Positions 54,313 to 64,000 of a stretch of DNA of 64,000 nt are shown here, piece after piece; positions within the stretch are counted from its first letter, which is position 1, and every line of letters starts with the position of its first letter. Source of the stretch: Geotrypetes seraphini (lineage: Eukaryota; Chordata; Amphibia; Gymnophiona; Dermophiidae); contig NC_047096.1 in the NCBI RefSeq assembly GCF_902459505.1, forward strand, positions 6,076,001 to 6,140,000, written 5' to 3'. A program made the position numbers and the translations under genes. The notes beneath the pieces are model-generated. The model was not told where the DNA came from, ran no database searches, and worked only from the letters and a program-made list of their open reading frames with translations.

Positions 54313-54969
54313 TTAAGGAGAGGCAGAATTCAGCAGGCCTTGAGCCAAAGAGCCACAGGGGTGATCAAGGATCCATACTGGACATGCCAGGTGTTATTTA
54401 CAGATGCCACTCCCCAAATTGTGCTGCTCTAGGCAGACACCTAGTCTACTTAGTGGTTGGGCTGGTCCTGTGTGCCTTTGTTTGCTAACAAACCCTCCCT
54501 TTTACAAAACCACATTAATGGCTGCAGGGTGGCAAATGCTCCAGTGCCCGTTAAATCCCCATGGGCGACGGAGTGATTACCGTAGCTTTGAAAAAGGAGC
54601 CCAAAATGAAGATGCAATGAAAAACTTTGTTTTCTTTTCTTACAGAACAAAACCTCTCTAAAATGTGTACTTTTTTTTTCTTTTCATTTTGTTTGGGAAA
54701 CATAACCCAGCTCCTCCATACATGTTAAAAACTGAAAGTACCCTCTCCCAGGCTTTTCTTTATGACGTGTTCCTCTTAAAAGCTACAGCCCCATTCCTGG
54801 GGGTTGCTGAAGCTGACATGGGGCAGAAACAACCCCCGTTGCTCCTGCTTCACTGGATGACCTTTATTTTATGGCTCTACATGAAAATGGCACTGGCCTC
54901 ACAGCTGCCCATCTCCATTTAAAAAATGGGATGCAGTGGGCCAGGAGTGGCTGGAGATTGCCTCAGCCT

Positions 54970-55285
54970 CATTTCAACTATGGCAACCCCACGGATGTGG
55001 TAACTGAGGAGCAAAGGAAGGAGTGGGAACACATAGACACCAGAAAGTGTTTCTTCACAGAGAGAGTGGTTGATCATTGGAACAAGCTTCCAGTGCAGGT
55101 GATCGAGGCAGACAGCGTGCCAGACTTTAAGAATAAATGGATAACCATGTGGGATCCCTATGAGGGTCAAGATAAGGAAATTGGGTCATTAGGGCATAGA
55201 CAGGGGGTGGGTAAGCAGAGTGGGCAGACTTGATGGGCTGTAGCCCTTTTCTGCCGTCATCTTCTATGTTTCTATGCATAGAGGA
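54970..55285 (+). mobile_element. CR1 LINE 3' fragment
   Basis: It encodes [20 protein letters not shown] and EADSVPDFKNKWITMWDPYE, then GATGGGCTGTAGCCCTTTTC and an ATGTTTCTATG tail. It ends 300 nt before exon 1 of the C1orf162-like gene. Confidence 0.8.
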
Positions 55286-55586
55286 AGGGACTCAGTGAGG
55301 ATAGGTGAGCACGTCATTTCTTTTGGGGTTTTTTGGTTCTGCTTTGGTGATTCATTTCTAAAACCAAAACTAACTGAAATGAATTTGTAAAAAAAGAAAC
55401 AACAAAAACGTGAAATAAAAATTTATCCAGGTGTTCTTAAGAGTGGGGAAAATGGAACTCCGCCAAAACTTCATAGTAATGTTTTGACATCTATAAATGT
55501 AGATTGTACTTCAGAGATGTGAAACATGGGCCATAATGGAAAAACAAATGTGACTAAACCACTCTTTCTTTTTTTCACAGGTAGCA

Positions 55587-55611
55587 ATGGGAGGCCAAAG
55601 CTCTCATATAG
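55587..55611 (+). CDS. C1orf162: C1orf162-like exon 1 (start)
   Basis: Acceptor TTTTTTTCACAG at 55580 implies an upstream non-coding exon. AGCAATGG is a good start context. It encodes MGGQSSHI plus one base; donor ATAG|GTTAGT. Confidence 0.8.
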
Positions 55612-58600
55612 GTTAGTGGAAGAAACTTTCTACCGTACAAAACTCTGTGTGGCAGGATCTGTAACAGGGGTAACAAGACTTTGAATGAGAGGGCATAGGA
55701 TGAAGTTAAGAGGTGATGGGCTCCGGAGTAATCTAAGGAAATCATTTTATACAGAAAGGTGCATGGAACAGTCTCCTGGAAGAGGTGGTGGAGACAGGGA
55801 CTGTCTGAATTCAAGAAAGCCTGGGATAGGCACTTGGGATCTCTTAGAGAGAGGAAGAGATAATTGTTACTGCGGATGGGCAGACTGGATGGGCCATTTG
55901 GCCTTTATCTGCCATCATGTTTCTATGATTATGCATAGGGTTACCTTCTGGCTCCAGAAAAATAAAGACAGATTGAGACATCTGGATTTTTTTTGGAAGT
56001 AAAACCTGGAAGTGTCAATCTGCCCTCCAAGGCCAGGGTAGTTGATTTCCCTAAGAAATAAACTCAAGGCTGTATCTCCATGGATCCTAAGGAGATCACA
56101 AAACCAGGTTGGATCTGTTTGTTCAGTACTTTGGCATTGCCTTTCTTTTTCTGATGCTCCTATGACTTTATGTCCTGGAAGTTTATCCTTTGGTTAGGTG
56201 TCAATGTTAAGAAGTATAGTATTCCTGGGCTGATATAAGGATGCTGCGGATGGGCCAACTGGATGGGCCATTTGGCCTTTTTATCTGCCTTCATGTTTCT
56301 CTGTTTATGCATAAGGCCTCACATAGAAACATGATGGCAGATAAAAGCCAAATGGCCCATCCACTCTACCCACCCGCAGTAACCATTATCTCCTCCTCTC
56401 CCTATTGGCTAAGGCTTTTAACATTTGCATCTCCTCTTCCTATAGGCTAAGGCTCTTTACACCTGCATTGTGAGGTCATAGAGCTTTATGGTTATAGAAA
56501 CATGAGGGCAGATAAAAGCCAAAGGCCCATCCAGTCTGCCCATCTGCAGCATCCACTATCTCCTCCTCTCCCTATTGGCTAAGGCTCTTAACATTTGCAT
56601 CTCCTCTTCCTATAGGCTAAGGCTCTTTACACCTGCATTGTGAGGTCATAGAGCTTTATGGTTATAGAAACATGAGGGCAGAGAAAGGCCAAATGGCCCA
56701 TCCGCAGCATCCACTATCTCCTCCTCTCCCTATTGGCTAAGGCTCTTAACATTTGCATCTCCTCTTCCTATAGGCTAAGGCTCTTTACACCTGCATTGTG
56801 AGGTCATAGAGCTTTATGGTTATAGAAACATGATGGCAGATAAAGGCCAAATGACCCATCCAGTCTGTCCATATACATATATTTGCAGTTGTTTGATTTG
56901 TCTTGAAAATATAAGCATAGAATAATATTGTTCTTTCCTTTGCTTCTCTTTTAGAAGATCAAAAATATGCTACTAGCAGTGATAATAATCAACGAGAAGG
57001 TAAGAAAAGCCATTCTGAGTCACACCATGGTCTACTGAGCCCAGCATTGTCTCCAGCAGAGGACAGCTTGAGTTATAAATACCAAGCAGATCCCCAAAAG
57101 TAGTATCTGTTTCTCACAGCACTGGCTGAAGCTCCCAGTAGGGCTGAGGAGTACAAAAAAAAAATTGTAGTTTCATTTCCTGTGTTGTTTGTGGCTGTTT
57201 GATTGGTCTTGAAAATATAAGCATAGAATAATATTGTTCTTTCTTCTCCTCCTCTTTGGAAGCTTCCACGCAATGCGATTGCCAAAAATATGCTACTGAC
57301 AGTGATGGTAAGCAACAAGAAGATAAGAAAAAGCCTAAGGTCTACTGAGCCCAGCATCCTGTCTTCAGCAGAGGCCAGCTTGAGTTATAAATACCAAGCA
57401 GATCCCAAAAAGTAGATCTATTGCTCACAGCAATAGTACAAAAATGTTTAGTTTCATTTCCTGTGTTTGTAACATTGTTCGGTTTGGTTAGTCTTCATTT
57501 TCATTCTGGGGCCTGTACTGGGACCGGTGCTATTTAACTTATTGATAAATGATCTGGAAATTGGAACAACGAGTGAGGTGATTAAATTTGCAGATGACAC
57601 GAAACTGTTCAAAGTTGTTAAAACACATGGGGATTGTGAGAAATTGCAAGTAGGCCTTAGGAAATTGGAAGACTGGGCTTCCCAGTGGCAGATGAAAGTG
57701 ATGCACATTGGGAAAAATAACCCGAATCACAGTTACCGGATGTTAGGGTCCACCTTGGGGGTTAGCGCCCAAGAAAAGGATCTGGGTATCATCGTAGAAA
57801 ATGCGATGAAACTTTCCGCCCAATGTGTGTTGGCGGCCAAAAAAGCAAACAGGATGCTAGGAATTATTTTAAAAGGGATGGTTAATAAGACTAAGAATAT
57901 TATAATGCCCATGGTGGGACCTCATCTGGAGTATTGCGTTCAATTCTGGTCTCCTTATTTCGAGAAAGATATAGCGGCACTAGAAAAGGTTCAAAGAAGA
58001 GCGACCAAGATGGTAAAGGGGATGGGACTCCTCTCATATGAGGAAAGACAAAAACGGTTAGGGCTCTTCAGCTTGGAAAAGAGACGGCTGAGGGGAAGAT
58101 AGGATTGAAGTCTATAAAATCCTGAGTGGAGTAGAACGGGTACAAGTGGATTGTCAAAAATTACAAAGACTAGGGGACACTCAATGAAGTCACAGAAAAA
58201 TACTTTTTAAAACTAATAGGAGGAAATATTTTTTCATTCAGAGAATAGTTAAGCTCTGGAATGCGTTGCCAGAGGTTATGGTAAGAGCAGATGGCGTAGC
58301 TGGTTTTAAGAAAGGTTTGGAGAACTTCCTGGAGGAAAAGTCCATAGTCTGTTATTGAGAAAGACATGGGGGAAGCCACTACGTGCCCTGGATCGGTAGC
58401 ATGGAATGTTGCTACACCTTGGGTTTTGGCCAGGTACTAGTGACCTGGTTTGGCCACCGTGAGAATGTTCTACTGGGCTTGATGGACCATTGGTCTGACC
58501 CAGGAAGGCTATTCTTATGTGCTTAGAGTATATAGTGTATATTTGCAAGGAGGGTACACTCTTTCCTGTGCATGTCAATTTGTTCATTTTCTTTTGGGGA

Positions 58601-61600
58601 TATGTCATTGACATTTCTTACCTCGTGACAAAGATCAGCCCATCCCTAGCATTCAGAGGGCAACTTCTGAGGCACAGCTTTTCACCTGAAAATGAAATGC
58701 CCTGATAATGACACTTGTCACCCTGCTTATTGTGGCCTTGATGGCTCTTGAGCTCATATTGAATGGAATAGAGAATTCTGCCAATAACTCAGAGACAGGA
58801 TTTTAATATTGGTTAAAAAAGTACTTATTCCCCTATTGGTTTGTGAAGGTTAGTAGTACTGATTGATTGCTTTTTATCCCGTGTCTGTTTTGCAGCCATC
58901 ACAGCTCCTCCAGTGACTTCACCAAGCCTGTCAAGTCAGGATTGCAGGTACGTGGGGATGCATTGGTTCTCCATGGCACTCAGCCAGTCATAGAATACCC
59001 TCCCATTCCTGCTTTTTATCCTGGGTAGAGAGTTTGCACATTCCTTCTACTTCCTGTGCAAAGCTTTATGAAATAACTTATTTGCAAGTTGACAAAGTAT
59101 GAGGACTGATGAAAAAGTAATGAGACTGCCTCTGTTTTTCTTTGCAAAAAGTAGATGTGGCAACGGTGTGCTGGTTCGCGTGAAGCTCATACATCGACGT
59201 TTTATGAGCCTGCAGTTGGACTGCTTCATTGTCGGGTCACAGCGAGAGGAAGAACTTTGTACGTTTCTTCATGGAAGATGAGGAAGAGTACGCAGCACGG
59301 CTAATTGCTTCATCACCATATGTCAAGAGTTTCATTTTGTAAGGAAGAATAATTGATTTTATTTTATAGGCTTGTAAACATACACATCCAGGGTAGGTTG
59401 GGGGTGGGGGAAGGGAACTTGATTCAGGGTATATATGGATAGTTTCTTGTGGGTTTTATTTTATTTGAGTATTGGGTGGGAGGGTGGGGGAAAATTTAAT
59501 TGTATGTTAATGTCATTAGCGCTCTTTCCAAGTTTAGCACAAAATTCAATCACACACATCTGGCCTACTCTCATACACACGCCTCCCTCATCTGCCATGA
59601 CAAAATGTACAAATTTTATCCTCTCGCTGTGACCCTACAATGAAGACTACGGAAGTCCAACTGCAGGTTCAGAAACGTTGATGTAGGAGCTTCGCAAGAA
59701 CCAGAACAGCGTTGCCACGTCTGCTTCTTGGAAAGAAAACGGAGGTAGTCTGATTACTTTTCAATCGGCCCTCGTAGTCCATGATATCAGATGATATGAG
59801 AGTTTTTTGATGGCGAAGTTGACTGTCTATTCCACTGAATGGTTAACTGAAAGTTCACCTCATAGATTCATGGCTTGTCCAACCACCATTTTTTTAAAGT
59901 AGGCTTTTTCTATTTTTTTTTCTTAAACTACTTAGCCCCGAGTATCTCCACCTCACTTTGGCCTTTTTCTCTGGAGTTCTGCTGATCCTGTTGCTGCTTA
60001 CAGCTGCCTTTTATGTGCAAAGGCTGAGACATAGAAAGAAGAAACAAAAACACCAAAAGGAATCTCAGAGTACTGACTGTGGTATGTGTTATGCAAAGGA
60101 AATCAGATTCTTTATGTAATATAAAACTATCTATATATGGGTCAATATTTAAAATCATCTCTGCCCCCCCAGTCAGCATATTTCTCTTACCCCTGTCCCC
60201 CCCCAGCAACATCAATCACCCTATCCTCCCCAGTCAGCACTTCTCAAGCTCTGCCCATTGTCCCCAATCCATTCTGTATACTTCTGGAACCCTGATTTAG
60301 GCAACCTGCCGCTGGCTCTGCAGCAGTGGCACCCCTCCTGTACCCTCCTTTCCATCCCCGCTCCTTCCCCTCCCTCCCCACGTAACTCTTCACATCTGCA
60401 CAAGCAGTTTTCTCCGGGCTGCTGCTTGTGCCGGCATTGGCTTTCCCTCTGATGTCACTTCCTGGCCCTGTGACCTGGAAGTGATTTCAGAGGGGAGCCA
60501 GGCTGGTGCAAGCAGCAGGCTGGAAAAGTTGCTCGTGTTGGTGATGATGAAAGAGGTGGGGGTGGGGAAAAGAGGGTTCAAGCATTGCTTGGGGGGGGTG
60601 GAGAGGTGCTGGCACCCCCACCAAGATGGCGGCTGGGGCGGTCCACCCCCCTTACTACGCCACTGCTCTGCAGGCTTCCCTTTACTGCAGAAGAAAGAGG
60701 AAGTGAGACCCTAAGGGCAGGAATGCGGTAGAGGGAAGCATGCAGAGCCCGTGTAGGCTGTCCAAAGACGTTGCAGGTAAGCGATTCGGGCCGCAGAGAA
60801 GAAGTGCTGTGCTGTAGAGAGGGAGTGCCGAAATTCTGTGCAAAACACCTGTAATTCTGCATCCCTGTGGAATTCTGCATAGGACAAGGATGCGAGAGAT
60901 GCTGGCTACAGAGCTGAGAAAGATGCAGGGGTGAGAAATATGTTAGTCTTCAGAAATGTTTTTAACAACATAAAGGCAAAGTGGAGCAATGTGAAAACAG
61001 ACTAAGGTGGGCTTTTACAAAGGCTCGTTGTTTTCTCTAGTATCATGTAATGAAAATACTGAATGGTATTGAAACTCTGCATAACAGCAAAAATAGTGTT
61101 CAAATGTTGTCAAATAAACTTGCAGAATTTGCTAATTTTGTGCGCAGAATTCCGCCAGGAGTATAGAGCAGAACTTATAGTATTCTGTACATTATACGCC
61201 TAAGGCCCTCTTTTACGAAGGTGCGCTAACCGCTAACGCGTGCGTGTTAGTCTGAAAAGGAACCCCCGCCAATTTCGGGGGAGTACTGTATATGTAATAG
61301 AGATATCCTGTATATATAGTAATTGAATTTGTCTTCATTACAAACTGCAGGTCATTCCAAGGGCAGCAGAACCCCACTTGGATTTCAGCCTACTCAAACC
61401 ACCAGCTCTAAGGTAGGGAATGGTTACAATTTTGTTGGGGGGAGGGGGAGAGTGTTTTGTTATGGAGAGGGGGGGGGGTTGTTTGCGGGGAATCTCCAGC
61501 TATTAGTCACTGTCTGTGTGAGGCTGCTCTGTGATTTGCTCAGTTTACAAGCCAAAATCCCTGTTTTCTATTTGGAGAATCTGACAGGAAATGACATCAT

Positions 61601-63936
61601 GAAACAATAACATTCCTTTCAGGAATCCCACAATGCTTTCCATTCCCATGGAATTATATTTTGTCGGCCTCTTTCAGCTCATACCAAAAGGGGCTTTGCC
61701 ATTTTGGCAAAAGTGTGCTAAGCAATTAATGTGTGAATTAGCGTGCGCTAACGTGGAGCCACATGTTAACTTACCGTTACGACCGACGTACTTACTATGG
61801 GCTCCTTTTACTAAGGTGCGCTAAGCTTTTTAGCGCACGCTAACCACACGCTAACGCGTGCATGTTAGTCTATGGACATGTTAGCGGTTAGCAAGCGCTA
61901 AACATACGCTAAAACAGGGGGTATGTGTTAACTTTTTAAAAACAATTATACCGCATGTTAATTTTTAACATGCTGTTAGTTATCAAGGATTAGATTTGAC
62001 AATTAATATGTGGCAACTTGAAAACCTTATCATATTTTCACAACTAGGCCCCTTAGTACAGGGTCCAGGGGGAAATGCTGAGCACATCATGCCAATTAAC
62101 CTGTTTTTATTTAATCCCTTGAGCCTTCATAAAATGTAATGGCACCAATAACATAACCCCAGAAGTCAGTGGCGTTGAGAGGGTAGGAGGCGCCAGGGGC
62201 GGTGGCGCTCCCTCACCTTCTTCTTCACCTGGCCACGTGCATGAGTTCTCTTCCCCCGTTCCTCTTTAACTCTCCGCTAGCATGATCAGCATCTCCAGCC
62301 GGTTCATAGTCAGTCGCGCGCGAGACCCCAGCGCGCCGACAATGGAGGGCAAACAATTAAGCGCAAGACAACAACGCGCCGTGGAAAAATCTAGTTTTAA
62401 AGAGCTCCAAAGCGGGGTGTGAGTGGGGAACCCCCCCCCCCACATTACTGCATAGTGTTCGTGCTGCTGTTGGGGGGAGGGGGTTGGGGGATTGGAAGAA
62501 CCCTCCATTATAGAGAAAACAGAACTTTTTCTGATTTTTTTCGGGAAAAGTTCCGTTTTCTCTATAATGTGGAGGGTTGCACCCCCCCACACACCCCCAA
62601 TGGCTTGTGAACAGTATGCAGTAAAGTGGGGGGGGGGGTTCCCCCCCACATCCCCTGTCGAAGCTCTTTAAAACTAAGTTTTCCCGTGGTGCGCTTGAGT
62701 CTTGCCCCGAATTGTCAGCGCTCGATTGTCGGCGCGCTGGTGTCTGGCGCGCGATTGTCCCGTCACCCTCCAGCCTGCTAACTGCACCGGCCTTGGCTCT
62801 CCCTCTGACATCACTTCCTGATCCCGCAACTAGGAAGTGACTTCAGAGGGAAAGCTGAGGCCAGAGTGAGCAGCTGATTTTAGATGCTACTTGTTGCAGC
62901 GAAGAGCCAAAGAGATCTGGTTGGGGGGGTGGGGACAGAGAGGAACAGAGGTGGCAGCCCTCCAACCAAGACAGCGCCTGGGGCGGTCTAAACTAAACTA
63001 AACCTTAAGGGGCTCGTAATCATACCACTTTAATTGTTACCGGCTCGAGCGGTATCACGAACTGGCTGCCTGCGTCGGTGTTGGCTCTCTCCGACATCAC
63101 TTCCAGGTCCCGCGTCAGTGGGCGAGCCGACATGATGCGGGCAGCCAGTTCGTGATGCTGCTCACGCTGGGAAAAGGGGGAAGGGAAGAGGCAGGTGTAT
63201 ACTCGGCAGGGGGGGGACAAGAAGGAATGGGGGGGAAGAGAAGAGGGGGGGCAGGGGCGCTATCGCCCCAGACGCTACTCACCCTTGCTACGCCACTACT
63301 ATGATATCTAGAAGTGAAATGATAGGCGAGACAGAAATATTATATTACTACTATTAATTAATACGAATATAGTCATTTGAACGTTGCTTTTTCGCCCACT
63401 CATTTCTCATGTCTTCCTCTTATTTTTTCTTTCTCTTTCTTTTTTCCTGCCTCTTACCGCGAGTAAGTGCTTTTCTCAACAATGCTACCCCATCCCTCTC
63501 GTTCTATCCTCTCCCCACTTTCTCCGTCTTTACTAAATTATGTAATTTCTCCCCTCCTTCCACTATTTTCCTCACCTTCCAGTTTGTCTAGTCTATGTCA
63601 TTTACGTTCACTTTATGTTATAAAATTTTTATCCTTTATAAGACATTGTTAACCGGCCAGATATTTGCTTGATGGTCAGGATATTAAAAACTAATAAACT
63701 TGGAAACTTGCACTTGTTTAACAGGTAATTGTGAATACTTTACAAACTGCTTCTCAGCATTGAGCTTCTGCCCCCCTCTCCCGAATCACTTCCATGTCTT
63801 CTTCCTCTTCTAGGACTCAGGACCCCGGAAGGACGATGTTTCTTACGCCACTTTGTGTTTCCAGCAGGATGATTCACTAGGTGTCCGCCACCCCGGAGCG
63901 CCAACCTTATATTCAACTGTTTCAATAAAATCCTGA
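55587..63936 (+). CDS. C1orf162: C1orf162-type single-pass membrane protein with ITIM-like tail, seven exons
   Basis: Exons: 55587-55611, 56955-56999, 57263-57307, 58896-58947, 59936-60081, 61351-61412 and 63814-63936, all in phase; 165 aa in total, or 150 if exon 3 is skipped (human about 155). The start MGGQSSHIG resembles human MGGNGST. A threonine/serine-rich ectodomain follows, then the transmembrane block LHLTLAFFSGVLLILLLLTA (human HLILAFCAGVLLTLLLIAF), a basic stop-transfer RHRKKKQKHQK, and a tail with VSYATL and TLYSTV. No cleavable signal peptide is seen, so it is probably type III. In human the gene is leukocyte-expressed and little studied; ITIM-type tyrosines suggest phosphatase recruitment (inference). 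It lies downstream of ATP5PB on the same strand, as in human. Confidence 0.88.
55675..55940 (+). mobile_element. CR1 LINE 3' fragment
   Basis: It encodes [20 protein letters not shown] then worn WNSLLEEVVETGTV-type pol, and ends GGGCCATTTGGCCTTTATCT. In intron 1 of the C1orf162-like gene. Confidence 0.8.
56325..56845. repeat. Tandem array of about 170-bp units (three copies)
   Basis: AGAAACATGATGGCAGATAA starts recur at 56325, 56496, 56666 and 56824, with GGCTAAGGCTCTTTACACCT and GAGCTTTATGGTTAT in every unit. A single reversed unit occurs at 23.26-23.45 kb. The unit begins with a reversed CR1 3' end. Confidence 0.88.
56955..56999 (+). CDS. C1orf162: C1orf162-like exon 2 (45 nt)
   Basis: Acceptor GCTTCTCTTTTAG; donor GAAG|GTAAG. 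It encodes EDQKYATSSDNNQRE. Phase 1 at both ends, so it can be skipped or duplicated without breaking the frame. Confidence 0.7.
57263..57307 (+). CDS. C1orf162: C1orf162-like exon 3, duplicate of exon 2
   Basis: It lies in a tandem copy of the exon 2 region. Predicted acceptor CCTCTTTGGAAG; donor GATG|GTAAGC. It encodes ASTQCDCQKYATDSDG. It is also 45 nt and phase 1-1. The acceptor is weaker than that of exon 2 and the ancestral donor is changed, so it may be used rarely or not at all. Confidence 0.45.
57500..58530 (+). mobile_element. CR1 LINE, 5'-truncated, longest copy
   Basis: It encodes reverse-transcriptase palm and thumb: MLFNLLINDLEIG, KFADDTKLFKVV (FADD catalytic motif), [54 protein letters not shown] and LGLFSLEKRRLRG in one 191-codon frame, then pol end and the 3' UTR ending GGACCATTGGTCTGACCCAG. 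It defines the CR1 3' end used to call the other fragments. In intron 3 of the C1orf162-like gene. Confidence 0.9.
58896..58947 (+). CDS. C1orf162: C1orf162-like exon 4 (52 nt)
   Basis: Acceptor TCTGTTTTGCAG; donor TGCAG|GTACGT. It encodes ITAPPVTSPSLSSQDC, parallel to human TLSTAAPTTSPAPCLS. Confidence 0.8.
59100..59774. mobile_element. Mariner-type element with about 160-bp inverted ends
   Basis: Left end TGAGGACTGATGAAAAAGTA mirrors right end TACTTTTCAATCGGCCCTCG. Inner arms also mirror (GATGTGGCAACGGTGTGCTGG against CCAGAACAGCGTTGCCACGTC, GTCACAGCGAGAGG against CCTCTCGCTGTGAC). TA flanks both ends. The centre has no transposase. In intron 4 of the C1orf162-like gene. Confidence 0.8.
59936..60081 (+). 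CDS. C1orf162: C1orf162-like exon 5, transmembrane segment
   Basis: Acceptor TAAACTACTTAG; donor TGTG|GTATGTG. It encodes PEYLHLTLAFFSGVLLILLL, the rest of the span, and the basic juxtamembrane QRLRHRKKKQKHQKES. This is the best match to the human protein. Confidence 0.88.
60835..61170. mobile_element. Possible MITE (GCAGAATTCC ends)
   Basis: GAATTCTGCATAGGAC near 60869 and GCGCAGAATTCCGCCAGGAG near 61141 are inverted, and ATTCTGCA/TGCAGAAT boxes occur between. A related snippet is at 32095-32165. Confidence 0.4.
61351..61412 (+). CDS. C1orf162: C1orf162-like exon 6 (62 nt)
   Basis: Acceptor CAAACTGCAG; donor TCTAAG|GTAGGG. It encodes HSKGSRTPLGFQPTQTTSSK, cytoplasmic tail, little conserved. 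The phase fits exons 5 and 7. Confidence 0.75.
61797..61990. mobile_element. MITE, GGGCTCCTTTTAC family, partial
   Basis: GGGCTCCTTTTACTAAGGTG starts a GCTAACGCGTGCATGTTAGT-rich block that has lost its right end. Another worn piece lies at 61200-61275. Confidence 0.6.
62164..63299. mobile_element. MITE with AGTGGCGT ends, hosting a palindromic element
   Basis: CAGTGGCGTTGAGAGGGTAG at the left and CACCCTTGCTACGCCACTAC at the right are inverted. GC-rich body. A right end of the same family is at 60600-60668 (TACTACGCCACTGC). The palindrome 62311-62761 is inserted in it. Confidence 0.6.
62311..62761. mobile_element. Large palindromic element (CGCGCGAGACCCCAGCGCGCC)
   Basis: The left arm GCGCGCCGACAATGGAGGG, TTTTAAAGAGCTCCAAAGC, AACCCTCCATTATAGAGAAA mirrors TTTCTCTATAATGTGGAGGG, GAAGCTCTTTAAAAC, GATTGTCGGCGCGCTGG, with about 220 bp per arm and a small loop at about 62530. 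C- and G-runs face each other across the centre. Confidence 0.8.
63814..63936 (+). CDS. C1orf162: C1orf162-like exon 7, ITIM-like motifs and stop
   Basis: Acceptor CTTCCTCTTCTAG. It encodes DSGPRKDDVSYATLCFQQDD and ends TLYSTVSIKS with TGA at 63934-63936. VSYATL (63838-63855) fits the ITIM pattern V/I/S-x-Y-x-x-L/V; TLYSTV (63904-63921) is a looser fit. An AATAAA (63924-63929) lies inside the last codons. Confidence 0.85.
   Translation, partial: DSGPRKDDVSYATLCFQQDDSLGVRHPGAPTLYSTVSIKS
63924..63929 (+). terminator. Candidate poly(A) signal overlapping the end of the C1orf162-like CDS
   Basis: AATAAA spans the Ser-Ile-Lys codons just before the stop, and a GT-rich stretch (TTTTGGAGTTGT) follows about 20 nt later. 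If used, the 3' UTR would be only about 10-20 nt. Confidence 0.5.
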
Positions 63937-64000
63937 ACTTATTGCTAATATTTTGGAGTTGTACATTATTTCACATTTTATGCTATCCGGCTTGCAGGAC

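Larger units (their letters stand above)
56886..57470 (+). repeat. Tandem segmental duplication carrying exon 2/3 of the C1orf162-like gene
   Basis: Copy A (56886-57188) and copy B (57189-57470) share GTCTTGAAAATATAAGCATA, AAAAATATGCTACT, GGTCTACTGAGCCCAGCAT and CTTGAGTTATAAATACCAAG in the same order. Copy A includes exon 2; copy B includes exon 3. A start of a third copy (GTTTGGTTAGTCTTCA, 57481-57497) may be cut by the CR1 that begins at 57500. Confidence 0.88.

Noticed and set aside
57527-58102. 191-codon frame as a host reverse-transcriptase gene
   Set aside because: CR1 pol fragment lacking the endonuclease part and continuous with the family's usual 3' UTR.

Overview
This is vertebrate nuclear DNA with long introns and a dense load of old transposons. 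The repeat mix (CR1 LINE 3' ends, palindromic hAT-like MITEs, hammerhead-bearing Penelope-type remnants, a DIRS element) and small coding exons in large introns point to an amphibian. I recall several of these repeat families from caecilian assemblies, so a caecilian is my best guess; that part is memory, not something the sequence proves.

Four protein genes are supported. (1) A C6orf132 homologue on + : the window holds its giant proline/serine-rich exon (75-3870) and its small last exon (8288-8387); the upstream exons lie outside. (2) WDR77 (MEP50, the PRMT5 partner) on - : all ten coding exons can be placed between 40654 and 14930 with matching splice phases. (3) ATP5PB (subunit b of mitochondrial ATP synthase) on + : seven exons, 41008-49764, giving 250 residues. 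(4) A C1orf162-type single-pass membrane protein on + : seven exons, 55587-63936, with two ITIM-like tyrosine motifs in its tail.

WDR77 and ATP5PB are head to head across a GC-rich promoter of about 400 bp (40.6-41.0 kb). C6orf132 and WDR77 are tail to tail (8.4-14.9 kb). The order WDR77 - ATP5PB - C1orf162 matches human 1p13.2. C6orf132 lies on 6p21.1 in human, so its presence here is a synteny puzzle.

Almost everything else is repeat: 5'-truncated CR1 and L2-like LINEs, MIR-like tRNA-derived SINEs, and non-autonomous DNA transposons (piggyBac with TTAA ends, mariner with TA ends, several hAT-like families with 8-bp target duplications). There is also a fossil DIRS-type element in a WDR77 intron, a 288-bp almost perfect inverted repeat at 10.4-11.3 kb, and tandem arrays, notably a 51-bp minisatellite 90 bp inside WDR77 intron 1. 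Several long open frames (12.2-13.0, 13.8-14.3 and 39.6-40.6 kb) come from these arrays and are not genes. No RNA gene, CRISPR array or bacterial feature was seen.
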